DNA of 32,484 nt from Paraglaciecola hydrolytica (GCF_001565895.1 NZ_LSNE01000005.1:539905-572388), one strand, 5' to 3'. Counted from the stretch's first letter, positions 1 through 8,843 are shown. Numbers and translations are program-made. Notes: generated by a model from the sequence alone, not told the origin.

Positions 1-910
1 AATTTTGGGTTGTTATTTATTACTTCGCTGGTGTTTATCCAACAAAACCGGGGTTAAAGAAGGCGATGATATGCATCATGAATTTGATGGCATTCTCGAA
101 ATAAATAATCAGCTACCCCGTTGGTGGACCATATTATTTTATATTTGTATTGTTTGGGCCCTGATTTATTTATTACTTTTTCCAGGTCTAGGTAATTTCA
201 AAGGACTACTGAATTGGCAAAGTTCAAATCAAGGTATTTTATCCTTAGCAGAATCTAAAGCCGCCGTAGAAAAAAATATAACTGATGGTGTTCTTAACCA
301 GTACGACCGTGAAATAGCGGCAGCGAATGAAGCTTTCGAACCTATATTTGATAAATACTTTGCTACTGCTATCCCTGATTTAATCAATGATCCTGAAGCA
401 CTTAAAATTGGCCAACGTTTATTTAGTCAAAATTGTTCACAGTGTCACGGTTCAGATGCACGTGGTGCAAACAGTGGTTTCCCCGATTTAACCGATAATG
501 ATTGGTTATATGGTGGCTCACCTGAAAAAATCACTGAAACCTTGCTCAATGGCCGTAATGCATTAATGCCCGCTTGGTTAGACAGCATGGGTGAAGATGG
601 TATTGCCGAAGTTGTTCAGTATGCACTAAGCCTAAGTGGCCGTAAGGTTGACGATTCGTTGGCTGAGAAAGGTAAAGACCGCTTTGTAGTCTGTGCTGCC
701 TGCCATGGTGCTGATGGCGCAGGTAACCAAATGATGGGTGCTCCTAATCTTACAGACAATATCTGGTTATACGGTGGCAGTGAAAGAGCCGTCACTGAAA
801 CACTAACTCATGGACGTAATGGTGTAATGCCAAGCTTTAAAACAACATTAGGTGAAAAGAAAATTCACTTAGTGGCTGCTTACGTATATAGTTTGTCGCA
901 TAATAAGTAA
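1..910 (+). CDS. ccoP: Cytochrome c oxidase cbb3-type subunit III, 5'-truncated by window edge
   Basis: CcoP is the membrane-anchored dihaem cytochrome c subunit that feeds electrons to the CcoN catalytic subunit of the high-affinity cbb3 terminal oxidase. The frame is open to the left edge and its first visible residues look internal, so the true start lies outside the window. Counting from codon position 5, one membrane helix lies at about residues 41-60, preceded by the family-typical HEFDGI and LPRWW segments. Two class I cytochrome c domains follow, with haem sites CSQCH (144-148) and CAACH (230-234). Candidate axial methionines are M188 and M275, each in an MP pair. The C-terminus is complete and a strong terminator follows, so this is the last gene of the ccoNOQP transcript. 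Family assignment is secure. Confidence 0.95.
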   Translation, partial: ILGCYLLLRWCLSNKTGVKEGDDMHHEFDGILEINNQLPRWWTILFYICIVWALIYLLLFPGLGNFKGLLNWQSSNQGILSLAESKAAVEKNITDGVLNQYDREIAAANEAFEPIFDKYFATAIPDLINDPEALKIGQRLFSQNCSQCHGSDARGANSGFPDLTDNDWLYGGSPEKITETLLNGRNALMPAWLDSMGEDGIAEVVQYALSLSGRKVDDSLAEKGKDRFVVCAACHGADGAGNQMMGAPNLTDNIWLYGGSERAVTETLTHGRNGVMPSFKTTLGEKKIHLVAAYVYSLSHNK

Positions 911-928
911 GCTAAAACCCTGCATTTA

Positions 929-954
929 GCCTCGGTAAACCGAGGCTTTTTTTT
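929..954 (+). terminator. Intrinsic terminator after ccoP
   Basis: A perfect 7-bp GC-rich stem (GCCTCGG / CCGAGGC) with a TAAA loop is followed directly by eight T. It sits 18 bp past the ccoP stop and separates the oxidase structural genes from fixH. Confidence 0.92.
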
Positions 955-1004
955 GTATCACTATTATCACTAGAAATTTTCTTCATTTTTGGAAAACCTA
1001 AATT

Positions 1005-1496
1005 ATGCAATTTGTGGAAAAGAGCCCTTGGTATAAACAGTTCTGGCCTTGGTTTCTGATTGTTATTCCTCTTAGCTCTATGGTGTTAAGTTTTACCATG
1101 TTGCATTTAGCTTTTGACAGCGAAGACAGCATAGTTCAAGACGATTATTATAACGAAGGTAGATCAATCAATTTAGATTTACATAAAGTTGAACAAGCGC
1201 GCGTACGTAATATTGAAACCTATATGAAATTTAGTGCTGATTCAGTGCAAATTGAGGTTGTGCAAGGCGATGTGGGTGATGGTTCGGCCTTAATATTAGA
1301 TTTTTTCCATTCAACTCAAAACTTTAAGGATTTTAAGGTTACTTTGCTAAAAGACGCAAATGGCATCTACCGAGGTAATATTGAACAAGCCATTGACGGC
1401 AAATGGCGCATTAGTTTGCACCCTCATGACAATAGTTGGAAAATTCAACAAGTTGTATATTTGCCGCAGAGTAAAGCCCTGCTGTTTAAACCTTAA
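1005..1496 (+). CDS. fixH: FixH family cbb3 oxidase assembly protein
   Basis: This 163-residue protein has a short cytoplasmic N-terminus rich in Trp, Pro and Lys, one membrane helix at about residues 13-36 and an extracytoplasmic domain. The segment after the helix, with a DDYYNEG motif at about residues 46-52, is characteristic of FixH (YP_ FixH-type, PF05751). Genetic work on the family places FixH beside the copper ATPase CcoI/FixI in maturation of the cbb3 oxidase, but its biochemical role is unclear. It lies between the ccoP terminator and ccoI, so fixH, ccoI, ccoS and the SafE-like gene probably form a separate assembly operon. The ribosome site is weak (GGA about 10 nt ahead of the ATG). 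I see no obvious promoter in the 50 bp after the terminator. Confidence 0.88.
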   Translation: MQFVEKSPWYKQFWPWFLIVIPLSSMVLSFTMLHLAFDSEDSIVQDDYYNEGRSINLDLHKVEQARVRNIETYMKFSADSVQIEVVQGDVGDGSALILDFFHSTQNFKDFKVTLLKDANGIYRGNIEQAIDGKWRISLHPHDNSWKIQQVVYLPQSKALLFKP

Positions 1497-1526
1497 AATT
1501 TTAATCTGACTTTACCTCTATTGACT

Positions 1527-3905
1527 ATGCAAACAGCCTGTTATCACTGCGGCACTGCCAATCTAAATAATCAATTTAGTGCCGTGGTATTGGGTGAGTT
1601 ACGTCATTTTTGTTGCCCTGGCTGTCAAGGCGTCGCACAAGCCATTGTGCATAACGGCTTAGAAAATTATTACAGTTTTCGTAGTGAACTGGCACCCAAA
1701 GCAGTTATTGAAGGTGACCTTGATATATTACAGGCCCTACGTTTGTTTGATGAGAAAAGTGTCAGTGATGAATTTGTCCATCAAGATCAAAAAGGTTGTG
1801 AAATCCAGCTAAGTATAGCAGGGATAAATTGTGCAGCTTGTGGCTGGTTGATTGAAAAACAGTTATCCCAGTTGAACGGAGTTAAAAAGGTCGGTGCTAA
1901 TGTTGTGGCAAAACGTCTGGTTGTTGTATGGGATGAACAACAGCTCAAACTCAGTCAGATCTTGCAAAAAATTCAACAAATTGGCTACGACGCCAAACCC
2001 TTTGCACCTGAACAACACGAAGCGTTACAGCAACATGAAAACAAAATCTTACTCAAACGTTTAGGTTTAGCGGGCTTAATGACGATGCAAGTCATGATGC
2101 TTAATTTAGGCGTGTTTTTTGATTGGTTTGGCCATATCGATAGTGAGACTCTGCAATATTTTTCTTGGGTAAGCTTAATACTATCGACACCAGTTGCCTT
2201 ATATTCGGCGATGGGATTTTATCAAAGTGCTTGGAAAGCACTTAAAGCTGGCGCGGTTAATATGGATGTGCCGATAAGTTTTGCTCTGCTCAGTATCTAT
2301 ATTTCAGGTTGTTACGCCACCCTCACCCACAGCGGCCAAAGTTATTTCGAATCTCTGTGTATGTTTGTATTTTTGCTGCTGATCAGCCGCTTTTTAGAAC
2401 AAAACGCTCGTTATAAAGCAGCACAAATCTCAGCTAATCTACTTAATCATATGCCAACGATGGCAACACTACTCATCAAGGGGGAACATCAATTGGTACT
2501 GGCCAAAACCCTAGTTGCAGGGCAACAGGTAGTGGTCAAAGTAGGTCAGATTATTCCGATTGATGGTAAAGTGATTCAAGGTGTAGCTCAGGTTAACGAA
2601 TCTATGTTAACGGGAGAATTTGAGCTCGTTACCAAACATCCACAAGATAGTGTCTATGCAGGTACTATCAATCAAGTTGGCACCATAGTGGTCGAAGTCT
2701 CTCACGCATTAAAACTGTCATTGGCTAATCAAATAAATCAACTGCAACAAGCGGCGATGTTAGCTAAACCTAAAATAGCCTTATTGGCCGATCGCATGGC
2801 TCAGTACTTTGTGATTTTTGTCTTATTTGCAGCCGTGGCTTCATTTACGACATGGCATTTTATTGAAAGTGACAGAGCATTTTGGGTGGCTATTTCAGTA
2901 TTGATTGCCACCTGCCCTTGCGCTCTCGGTCTTGCAACTCCTGTCAGTTTAAGTTGCGCGATTGCTAACCTGAACAAACAAGGCGTATTACTTAAAAGGG
3001 CAGATGTACTTGAACAGCTTAATAACATTGATTGGGTTGGCTTAGATAAAACGGGCACCCTGACGGAAGGCAAGTTTGTATTGCAAACATTACATAATCT
3101 CAGTGAATTGAGTGATCAGCAAATATTGACCTTAGCAGCCAGCTTAGAACAGTTTTCCAGTCATCCTATCGCCAGTGTATTTAAACATCATTTTGATTTG
3201 CTTGAGGTTAACAACGCAAAAGAGTTAATCGCCCAAGGCATAATTGGTCATATAGCAGGCAAAGAATATCGCATTGGTTCTAACACTTTGATGGATGTAG
3301 TTATTCCACTCCACTTACAAGGCTTGAGCGTTTATTTAGCTTGCGAAAACCAGTTACTGGCTGCATTCAAGCTCAATGATAATCTGCGCCAAGATAGCCA
3401 CGCTCTGCTTGATAGTTTTAAACCACGGCATGTTGAATTGTTAAGTGGTGATAACCTTCACGTAGTACAACAATTGGCGCAAACATTAAAAATTAGTGAT
3501 TGGCATGGGCAATTAAACCCACAACAAAAGTTAGCATTGATTAAACAGGCGCAACATTCTGGTCATAGGGTATTGATGGTAGGTGATGGTATTAATGATG
3601 CGCCAGTGTTGGCCCAGGCCGATGTATCTATTACTTTAGGCATGAGTACTGATATTGCTAAATCTTCGGCTGATATCATTTTGCTAGAAAACTCCTTACA
3701 AAAAATCCCCGTTCTTTTTAAAATAGCCGCCAAAACCCAAGCTATTATCCAACAAAATATGCTGTGGGCGCTGGCTTACAATATATTGATTTTGCCTTTA
3801 GCGGTTTTAGGCATATTAAGTCCATTGGCAGCGGTGATCGGCATGTCGCTGAGCTCCTTACTTGTGGTATTAAATGCCAGCCGCTTACTCAGATATAGAG
3901 CATGA
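1527..3905 (+). CDS. ccoI: Copper-exporting P1B-type ATPase for cbb3 oxidase assembly
   Basis: CcoI (FixI/CopA2-type) is an inner-membrane ATPase that moves Cu(I) to the periplasmic side for the cbb3 CuB centre. The 792-residue protein starts with a Cys-rich metal-binding segment (CYHCG at 5-9, CCPGC at 29-33), followed by a heavy-metal-associated domain with GINCAACG (C102, C105). The P-type core shows the membrane CPC motif (463-465), the phosphorylated Asp in DKTGT (D507) and GDGIND (686-691). I chose the ATG at 1527; an in-frame TTG two codons earlier is possible, and neither has a good Shine-Dalgarno sequence. The gene ends 1 bp before the ccoS start, which suggests coupled translation. 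The N-terminal double-Cys module and the neighbours separate it from the detoxifying CopA1 type. Confidence 0.95.
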   Translation: MQTACYHCGTANLNNQFSAVVLGELRHFCCPGCQGVAQAIVHNGLENYYSFRSELAPKAVIEGDLDILQALRLFDEKSVSDEFVHQDQKGCEIQLSIAGINCAACGWLIEKQLSQLNGVKKVGANVVAKRLVVVWDEQQLKLSQILQKIQQIGYDAKPFAPEQHEALQQHENKILLKRLGLAGLMTMQVMMLNLGVFFDWFGHIDSETLQYFSWVSLILSTPVALYSAMGFYQSAWKALKAGAVNMDVPISFALLSIYISGCYATLTHSGQSYFESLCMFVFLLLISRFLEQNARYKAAQISANLLNHMPTMATLLIKGEHQLVLAKTLVAGQQVVVKVGQIIPIDGKVIQGVAQVNESMLTGEFELVTKHPQDSVYAGTINQVGTIVVEVSHALKLSLANQINQLQQAAMLAKPKIALLADRMAQYFVIFVLFAAVASFTTWHFIESDRAFWVAISVLIATCPCALGLATPVSLSCAIANLNKQGVLLKRADVLEQLNNIDWVGLDKTGTLTEGKFVLQTLHNLSELSDQQILTLAASLEQFSSHPIASVFKHHFDLLEVNNAKELIAQGIIGHIAGKEYRIGSNTLMDVVIPLHLQGLSVYLACENQLLAAFKLNDNLRQDSHALLDSFKPRHVELLSGDNLHVVQQLAQTLKISDWHGQLNPQQKLALIKQAQHSGHRVLMVGDGINDAPVLAQADVSITLGMSTDIAKSSADIILLENSLQKIPVLFKIAAKTQAIIQQNMLWALAYNILILPLAVLGILSPLAAVIGMSLSSLLVVLNASRLLRYRA

Positions 3906-3906
3906 T

Positions 3907-4128
3907 ATGAGTATTATTTATGTATTGATCCCTATCGCCATCCTATTAGTATGTATCGCTATCGCAGTTTTTTTCTGGGCGGTAAAATCAAACCAGTTTG
4001 ACGATCTAGAACGCCATGGCCACAGTATCTTGTTTGATGATGATATAAAAAAAAGTACAACGACGGCGCCTAAAGCAAATCAACTAGAAAACAACAGTCT
4101 GTGTAATAACAAATCCAAAGATGACTGA
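3907..4128 (+). CDS. ccoS: cbb3-type cytochrome oxidase assembly protein CcoS
   Basis: This 73-residue protein has one N-terminal membrane helix (about residues 3-24). The CcoS signature follows it: FFWAVKSNQFDDLE with a downstream ILFDDD. In other bacteria CcoS is needed to insert haem and copper cofactors into the cbb3 oxidase. The ATG at 3907 is chosen because it places the family-typical MSIIYVLIP start 1 bp after the ccoI stop. A longer in-frame reading would run back into ccoI. The last 8 bp overlap the next gene. The C-terminal tail after about residue 48 is polar and variable, as usual in the family. Confidence 0.92.
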   Translation: MSIIYVLIPIAILLVCIAIAVFFWAVKSNQFDDLERHGHSILFDDDIKKSTTTAPKANQLENNSLCNNKSKDD

Positions 4129-4792
4129 TCTTAGTTTTTACGCAGCGTTTTTAATTGGTCTTGCCGGCAGTGTGCATTGTATAGGCATGTGTGGAGGTAT
4201 AGTCAGTGCTTTGACCTTTGCTATTCCTGCCAATAAAAATGTATTTCCCTATGCACTTGCTTACAATATCGGGCGTATTTCCAGCTATTGTTTAGCTGGC
4301 GCCTTAAGTGGGTTTTTAGGCCAAATAGCAACCCAGCAAAGTCAATCAGCATTAGTTGTATTGCAAATACTTAGTGCACTATTTTTATTGATGTTGGCTT
4401 GTTACATTGGTGGTTGGTGGCAAGGTTTAGCACAAGTTGAACGCCTTGGTAAATATTTGTGGAAACACTTAAGCCCTATATCAAAAAGATTTATCCCTTT
4501 TAAAACTCCTATGCATGCCCTGCCCTATGGCATGATTTGGGGCTGGTTACCCTGTGGTTTAGTTTATTCAGCCTTAACTTGGTCTCTCGCCAGTGGCAAT
4601 GCTCTTACCGGCGCAAAAATCATGTTAGGTTTTGGTCTTGGTACCTTACCTATCATGTTATTAATGGCTTTAGGGATCAAACAAGTCAGTGTGCTTGTGC
4701 GCCACCCTCTGTTCAAACAAGTGGTTGCGCTAAGTTTGGCCTGTTACGCCTTATTTATGTTTGCTAGTGCATTTGGATTCACGCTTTTTTAA
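4121..4792 (+). CDS. TauE/SafE-like (DsbD_2-type) six-helix membrane protein of the cco locus
   Basis: This 223-residue polytopic inner-membrane protein has about six hydrophobic segments. The N-terminal GSVHCIGMCGG motif (C20, C24) and the later WLPCG motif (P144, C145) are typical of the 'sulfite exporter TauE/SafE family' proteins that are usually encoded directly after ccoS. Paired Cys in membrane segments resemble the DsbD/CcdA electron-transfer fold, so a role in copper or thiol handling during oxidase maturation is plausible. That role is inferred, and sulfite export is not supported by anything here. The start overlaps the end of ccoS by 8 bp, consistent with one operon. The next gene, uspE, follows after 120 bp with no fnr gene between them. 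Confidence 0.85.
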   Translation: MTDLSFYAAFLIGLAGSVHCIGMCGGIVSALTFAIPANKNVFPYALAYNIGRISSYCLAGALSGFLGQIATQQSQSALVVLQILSALFLLMLACYIGGWWQGLAQVERLGKYLWKHLSPISKRFIPFKTPMHALPYGMIWGWLPCGLVYSALTWSLASGNALTGAKIMLGFGLGTLPIMLLMALGIKQVSVLVRHPLFKQVVALSLACYALFMFASAFGFTLF

Positions 4793-4912
4793 TTTATCTC
4801 ACTACGCTTTATTGGCGAAATATCCATTCATTTCATACACTTTAGTTAAGTATAGATCACACAATGTGGCGAGTCCTGTCACATCGGTTTGTTTAGATAT
4901 AAGGTGCGTGAT

Positions 4913-5842
4913 ATGAACTTTCAGAAAATTCTTGCGGTAATTGATAGTAACAGTGAGCAGCAAAAATCCCTCGCCAGAGCCGTTGAAATATCTCAAAAAA
5001 CCGGTGCTAGCATAACTGCATTTCTAAGTATTTATGACTTTTCTTATGAAATGACCACTATGCTGTCGATGGATGAGCGCGAAAATATGCGTCAAGCCGT
5101 AGTCGATGAACGTACTGAATGGCTGAGTAAACTACTTGGCAGTGACTTTGCTCACTCTGGCTGCACTATTGATATCAAGGTAGTTTGGCACAATCGCCCA
5201 TACGAAAGTATCATCTACGAAGTAATCGATAAAGGTTATGATCTGATCGTCAAAGGTACACAGCAGCATGGTGTCTTAAAATCAGTGATTTTTACTCCCA
5301 CAGATTGGCATATTATGCGCAAAGCACCAGTGCCAGTGTTATTGGTAAAAGAGCATGATTGGCCCATAGGTGGACAAATAGTTGCAGCAGTTAACGTGGG
5401 GGTGGATATTGCTGAACACCAATCACTCAATGAAAAGATCACGTTTCACGCCCTACAGTTCGCTAAGTTACTAAAATCCGATGTGCACTTAGTAAACTCC
5501 TACCCTGGGACACCGACTAATATCGTCATTGAAATTCCTGAGTTTGATCCCACTCAATACAATCAAAATGTACGTCAGCATCATGTAGATGCCATGCATA
5601 AACACGCAAGCCGTCATCATATCAAAGCTGAACGTTGTCATGTCGACGAAGGTTTACCAGAAGACGTTATCCCTAAATACGCCGAGCAACTAGATGCCGA
5701 ACTTGTTGTATTAGGTACAGTTGGGCGCCAAGGCATATCGGCCGCCTTGATTGGCAATACGGCGGAGCACGTTATTGATAAATTAGATTGTGACGTGCTG
5801 GCGATTAAACCAGAGGGGTTTGTGTCACCAATTCGGCTTTAG
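4913..5842 (+). CDS. uspE: Universal stress protein UspE (tandem Usp domains)
   Basis: UspE is a cytoplasmic tandem-domain universal stress protein linked in E. coli to stress survival, motility and aggregation. The 309-residue product has two Usp folds, roughly residues 1-150 and 155-305. The first opens with FQKILAVID and ends with the PVPVLLVK strand. The second contains the nucleotide-loop-like ELVVLGTVGRQG segment and ends near CDVLAIKP. The ATG at 4913 is chosen because AAGGTG sits 7 nt ahead of it; an upstream in-frame ATG at 4889 lacks a ribosome site. In many gammaproteobacteria uspE is next to fnr, but fnr is absent on both sides here. The gene converges with the ABC permease on the other strand. 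Confidence 0.92.
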   Translation: MNFQKILAVIDSNSEQQKSLARAVEISQKTGASITAFLSIYDFSYEMTTMLSMDERENMRQAVVDERTEWLSKLLGSDFAHSGCTIDIKVVWHNRPYESIIYEVIDKGYDLIVKGTQQHGVLKSVIFTPTDWHIMRKAPVPVLLVKEHDWPIGGQIVAAVNVGVDIAEHQSLNEKITFHALQFAKLLKSDVHLVNSYPGTPTNIVIEIPEFDPTQYNQNVRQHHVDAMHKHASRHHIKAERCHVDEGLPEDVIPKYAEQLDAELVVLGTVGRQGISAALIGNTAEHVIDKLDCDVLAIKPEGFVSPIRL

Positions 5843-5858
5843 CTATTCGTCATCTACC

Positions 5859-5891
5859 AAGTGGTGTTAACCAAAACTAAGACCACTTTTT
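5859..5891 (+). terminator. Possible terminator for uspE (overlaps convergent permease end)
   Basis: AAGTGGT (5859-5865) can pair with ACCACTT (5882-5888) across a 16-nt loop and is followed by a short T run. It starts 16 bp after the uspE stop and lies partly inside the last codons of the opposing permease gene. The loop is large, so the call is tentative. Confidence 0.4.
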
Positions 5892-7096
5892 AATGACTTA
5901 GTATATGCACTGATGGCGGGGAGCAGTGCCAATAGCGTGGCAAGTACTAAGGCCAACAGCACATAGTTAATAAACAAAGTGCCATCAGGATAGACCTGCA
6001 AACTAAAGGAATATTTACTCAGTAGGACTGGCTCCAGTAAGTACAAACCACTACATAACAATACATAAGCTAGGATGCAGCCGACGAAGGTGAGCAGCAA
6101 AGCTTCACCTTCAACCAACAGTAAAATAAGCCAAGGTCTGGCACCTAAGGCTCTAAGTACCGATAATTCATGACGCCGTTCCCGCATAGATGCCAGCAAC
6201 ATGGTTGTCATGCCTATGAGGGATGCAAACAATACCAATATGGATATTACCCTTAAACTTAGTTCAACCGTGGACATCATCTGCCATAACTCCCGTAAAG
6301 CTAATCCGGGTATAATCGCGGTCAAAGGCTCTGCTTCAAACTGGCTAAGTGAACGTTGCAAACTTAATATCGCGACTCTATTTTTTGCGCCCACTATCAC
6401 AGCGCTTAACGTTTGGTTTGTATCTGCATGTTCTGCTTCGTGTTCATTTTGATGAGCACCTGGATTATGCAAAATTTCAACACTTTGAATTGGTATGTAA
6501 ATAGAGCGATCTATAGGTGTACCCGTTGCCTTAAGCACACCAACCACTGCAAAAGGATGTTGCTTGTGCTGGGTAAAACTCACTTTTCCGGCACCGTGAG
6601 CCAAGACAATCTCATGCCCTAGCGCATAATCCAATTCTTTGGCAACGCTTGAGCCAAGCACTACATCAAAATCATTTTCAAAATACTTGCCTGTAACGAA
6701 AACCAGCGGCTGTTTATCTGCATATTTAAGCTGGCTAAAATAATCTTGAGTAGTGCCCACCACGCCATAACCTTGATGTGAATCCCCCATAGAAATAGGC
6801 ACAGCCCAATCCACCTGTGGATTAGCTTTAATGGTTGCAAAACTTTGCCATTGCAGATTGTTACTGGGATAACCAATTTTAAAAATGGAAAAAAGCAATA
6901 GGTTTAACTGGCTGGTACGGCTGCCTACAATGAGATCAACACCTGAAACAGACCGTTCAAAGTTGTGCCGTACTTGTGCCTCAATATGCGCCACGCTCAA
7001 TAATACCAACATACTGATAGCAATCGAAAAGCAGGTTAATAATGCCATCGTCTTACGCGCAACAATACTGGCTACAATTAATCTCATTAACATCAT
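5867..7096 (-). CDS. FtsX/MacB-like ABC transporter permease
   Basis: This 409-residue permease has the MacB/FtsX layout: one N-terminal helix (about residues 18-38), a large periplasmic domain (about 40-270) and three C-terminal helices (about 278-305, 322-355, 370-397). The block LREL...VISILVLFASLIGM, with the following MRERRHELSVLRALGA, is the standard FtsX-like cytoplasmic coupling region. Such type VII ABC systems usually work on lipids, lipoproteins or envelope processes rather than by classic transport. A His/Glu-rich stretch in the periplasmic domain (AHQNEHEAEHAD) might bind metal, but this is only suggestive. The start overlaps the stop of the ATPase gene by ATGA, so the two are translationally coupled and should form one complex. 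Substrate is unknown. ATG codons at 7096, 7093 and 7087 are all possible starts. Confidence 0.85.
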   Translation of the reverse strand: MMLMRLIVASIVARKTMALLTCFSIAISMLVLLSVAHIEAQVRHNFERSVSGVDLIVGSRTSQLNLLLFSIFKIGYPSNNLQWQSFATIKANPQVDWAVPISMGDSHQGYGVVGTTQDYFSQLKYADKQPLVFVTGKYFENDFDVVLGSSVAKELDYALGHEIVLAHGAGKVSFTQHKQHPFAVVGVLKATGTPIDRSIYIPIQSVEILHNPGAHQNEHEAEHADTNQTLSAVIVGAKNRVAILSLQRSLSQFEAEPLTAIIPGLALRELWQMMSTVELSLRVISILVLFASLIGMTTMLLASMRERRHELSVLRALGARPWLILLLVEGEALLLTFVGCILAYVLLCSGLYLLEPVLLSKYSFSLQVYPDGTLFINYVLLALVLATLLALLPAISAYTKSLKSGLSFG

Positions 7097-7764
7097 GATT
7101 TGTTTGCCTTCTGCAATGCAGCCAGATCGTATTGCACATCAAAATGCTCGGCTAAGCTCTTATCGTGACTAACAAAAATCACAGTACTGGCACTTGCCGT
7201 CGACAACAGCAATTGAATAAACTGATCGCGCAATTCACTGTCTAAGGCTGATGTAGGTTCGTCAGCAATAATCAGCTCTGGTTGATTAATTAAAGCACGG
7301 GCCACTGCTATACGCTGTTGTTGCCCGACACTCATAGTGCCAGCTGCTTGATTAAGTAAGGGCTTGGAAAGCTGCAAATTAGTGCAAATTTGTTCAAAAA
7401 AAGCCTGGCTCGCAGGCACCGAGCCAGATGCAAAATGCTGGGCTAGTTGAATATTTTGTAGACCATTTAAATAGGGTAATAAATTAAATTGTTGAAAAAT
7501 CATGCCGATATGCTGAGCCCTGAAACGATCACGTTTAGCGCCAGAAATCGCCTGTAGGTTTTGGTCTAATACCTTCAATTGCCCCGTATAGCCGGTAATC
7601 ACTCCACTGAGTAAATTTAACAAAGTTGATTTACCACTACCTGAAGGCCCGTATAGAAACACTTTTTGCCCACGGCTAACCTGCCAATCGGCGATTGATA
7701 AACTAAATGACGAGTTTTTATTCCAACTAAAATGCAAGTCAGAAACATTAATGGCTAATTCCAT
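7093..7764 (-). CDS. ABC transporter ATP-binding protein, LolD/MacB type
   Basis: This 223-residue ATPase pairs with the FtsX-like permease encoded directly downstream. Its motifs are complete: Walker A GPSGSGKST (39-47), Q-loop near FQQFNLLPYL (90-99), signature SVGQQQR (145-151), Walker B LIIADE (164-169), D-loop SALD and switch His H200. The signature has SVGQQ in place of the commoner SGGQQ, a tolerated variant in this family. The start ATG lies 164 bp from the divergent ttcA start, and no clear Shine-Dalgarno sequence is visible. The pair could belong to LolCDE-like, MacB-like or metal-related (Zrg-type) exporters, but no periplasmic partner is encoded here to decide. Confidence 0.9.
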   Translation of the reverse strand: MELAINVSDLHFSWNKNSSFSLSIADWQVSRGQKVFLYGPSGSGKSTLLNLLSGVITGYTGQLKVLDQNLQAISGAKRDRFRAQHIGMIFQQFNLLPYLNGLQNIQLAQHFASGSVPASQAFFEQICTNLQLSKPLLNQAAGTMSVGQQQRIAVARALINQPELIIADEPTSALDSELRDQFIQLLLSTASASTVIFVSHDKSLAEHFDVQYDLAALQKANKS

Positions 7765-7870
7765 TGGATAGTTGTCACAACCCTTGTTTATAAAACGTTA
7801 ACCAAAAATGTAAATTCTTGGTGGCACAATGATGAGTTAAATCATTGATTTTTATTGGCTCATTTTCCGT

Positions 7871-7876
7871 TATAAT
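7871..7876 (+). promoter_or_regulatory. Candidate -10 element of the ttcA promoter
   Basis: A consensus TATAAT lies 52 bp before the ttcA ATG in the divergent intergenic region. The best -35 candidate, TTGATT at 7845-7850, is 20 bp upstream and so poorly spaced. Activator help or another -35 is possible. Confidence 0.4.
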
Positions 7877-7928
7877 TGCCCATCAAGTTATAAGTTACAA
7901 GCTTTACCAGCGCTAAAAAGTCGAGAAC

Positions 7929-8843
7929 ATGAAGCAGATATCAGCAGTAGATAACAAACCCAAAAGCAGTTTTAATAAACTCCAAAAACGCCTTCGCCAC
8001 CACACGGGACAAGCCATCGCCGATTTCAATATGATTGAAGATGGGGATAAAGTGATGGTCTGTCTATCGGGCGGCAAAGATAGCTATACCATGCTTGATA
8101 TTTTACTGCACATGCAGCGTGTTGCACCTATAAAGTTCAACATAGTTGCGGTAAACCTTGATCAAAAACAACCGGGCTTTCCTGAACATGTATTACCTGA
8201 ATATCTCAGCCAAGTTGGCGTCGATTTTAAGATTGTCGAAGAAGATACCTATTCAATCGTGATTGATAAAGTTGCCGAAGGCAAAACCACTTGTGGGCTA
8301 TGTTCTCGTTTACGGCGAGCTATTTTGTATCGCACCGCCACCGAGTTAGGCGCGACTAAGGTTGCCTTAGGTCATCATCGTGACGATATGCTTGAAACCT
8401 TATTTCTGAATATGTTCTATGGTGGCAAACTTAAATCCATGCCGCCCAAGTTAGTCAGTGATGATGGTCAACAAATAGTTATCCGTCCCCTTGCCTATTG
8501 TAGCGAAAAAGACATCAGCCAATATTCCGCGGTGATGGAATTCCCAATCATTCCGTGTAACTTATGTGGTTCACAAGAAAACCTGCAACGCCAAGCGATC
8601 AAAGGCATGCTCAGCGATTGGGACAAACGTTTCCCTGGGCGCATTGAATCGATGTTTACTGCCATACAAAACATCACGCCATCCCATTTAGTCGATAATA
8701 CTTTGTTTGATTTTGCTGGTTTAAAAACCCAAGAAACCCCCTATCTCGGTGGTGATATTGGTTTTGATCCTCCGGTGATACCAAAGACGCCGGATATCAA
8801 AAATAGTGATGAATTTTCTACTATTAATGTTATTAGTCTGTAG
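7929..8843 (+). CDS. ttcA: tRNA 2-thiocytidine(32) synthetase TtcA
   Basis: TtcA is a cytoplasmic PP-loop, iron-sulfur enzyme that thiolates cytidine 32 of certain tRNAs using ATP and cysteine-derived sulfur. The 304-residue product has the PP-loop SGGKDS (47-52), the pair C122-x2-C125 in TTCGLC, and C210/C213 in PCNLCGS. These cysteines match the cluster-binding ones of the family, and the LGHHRDD segment (148-153) is also conserved. Length is typical. The Shine-Dalgarno region is weak (GAG about 7 nt ahead). It is followed 30 bp later by rssA in the same direction. A ttcA-uspE neighbourhood is common in gammaproteobacteria; here the ABC pair has been placed between them on the opposite strand. 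Confidence 0.96.
   Translation: MKQISAVDNKPKSSFNKLQKRLRHHTGQAIADFNMIEDGDKVMVCLSGGKDSYTMLDILLHMQRVAPIKFNIVAVNLDQKQPGFPEHVLPEYLSQVGVDFKIVEEDTYSIVIDKVAEGKTTCGLCSRLRRAILYRTATELGATKVALGHHRDDMLETLFLNMFYGGKLKSMPPKLVSDDGQQIVIRPLAYCSEKDISQYSAVMEFPIIPCNLCGSQENLQRQAIKGMLSDWDKRFPGRIESMFTAIQNITPSHLVDNTLFDFAGLKTQETPYLGGDIGFDPPVIPKTPDIKNSDEFSTINVISL

Noticed and set aside
4537-4767. 76-codon + frame inside the SafE-like gene
   Set aside because: It is an out-of-frame reading of the membrane protein, whose own frame has the family motifs.
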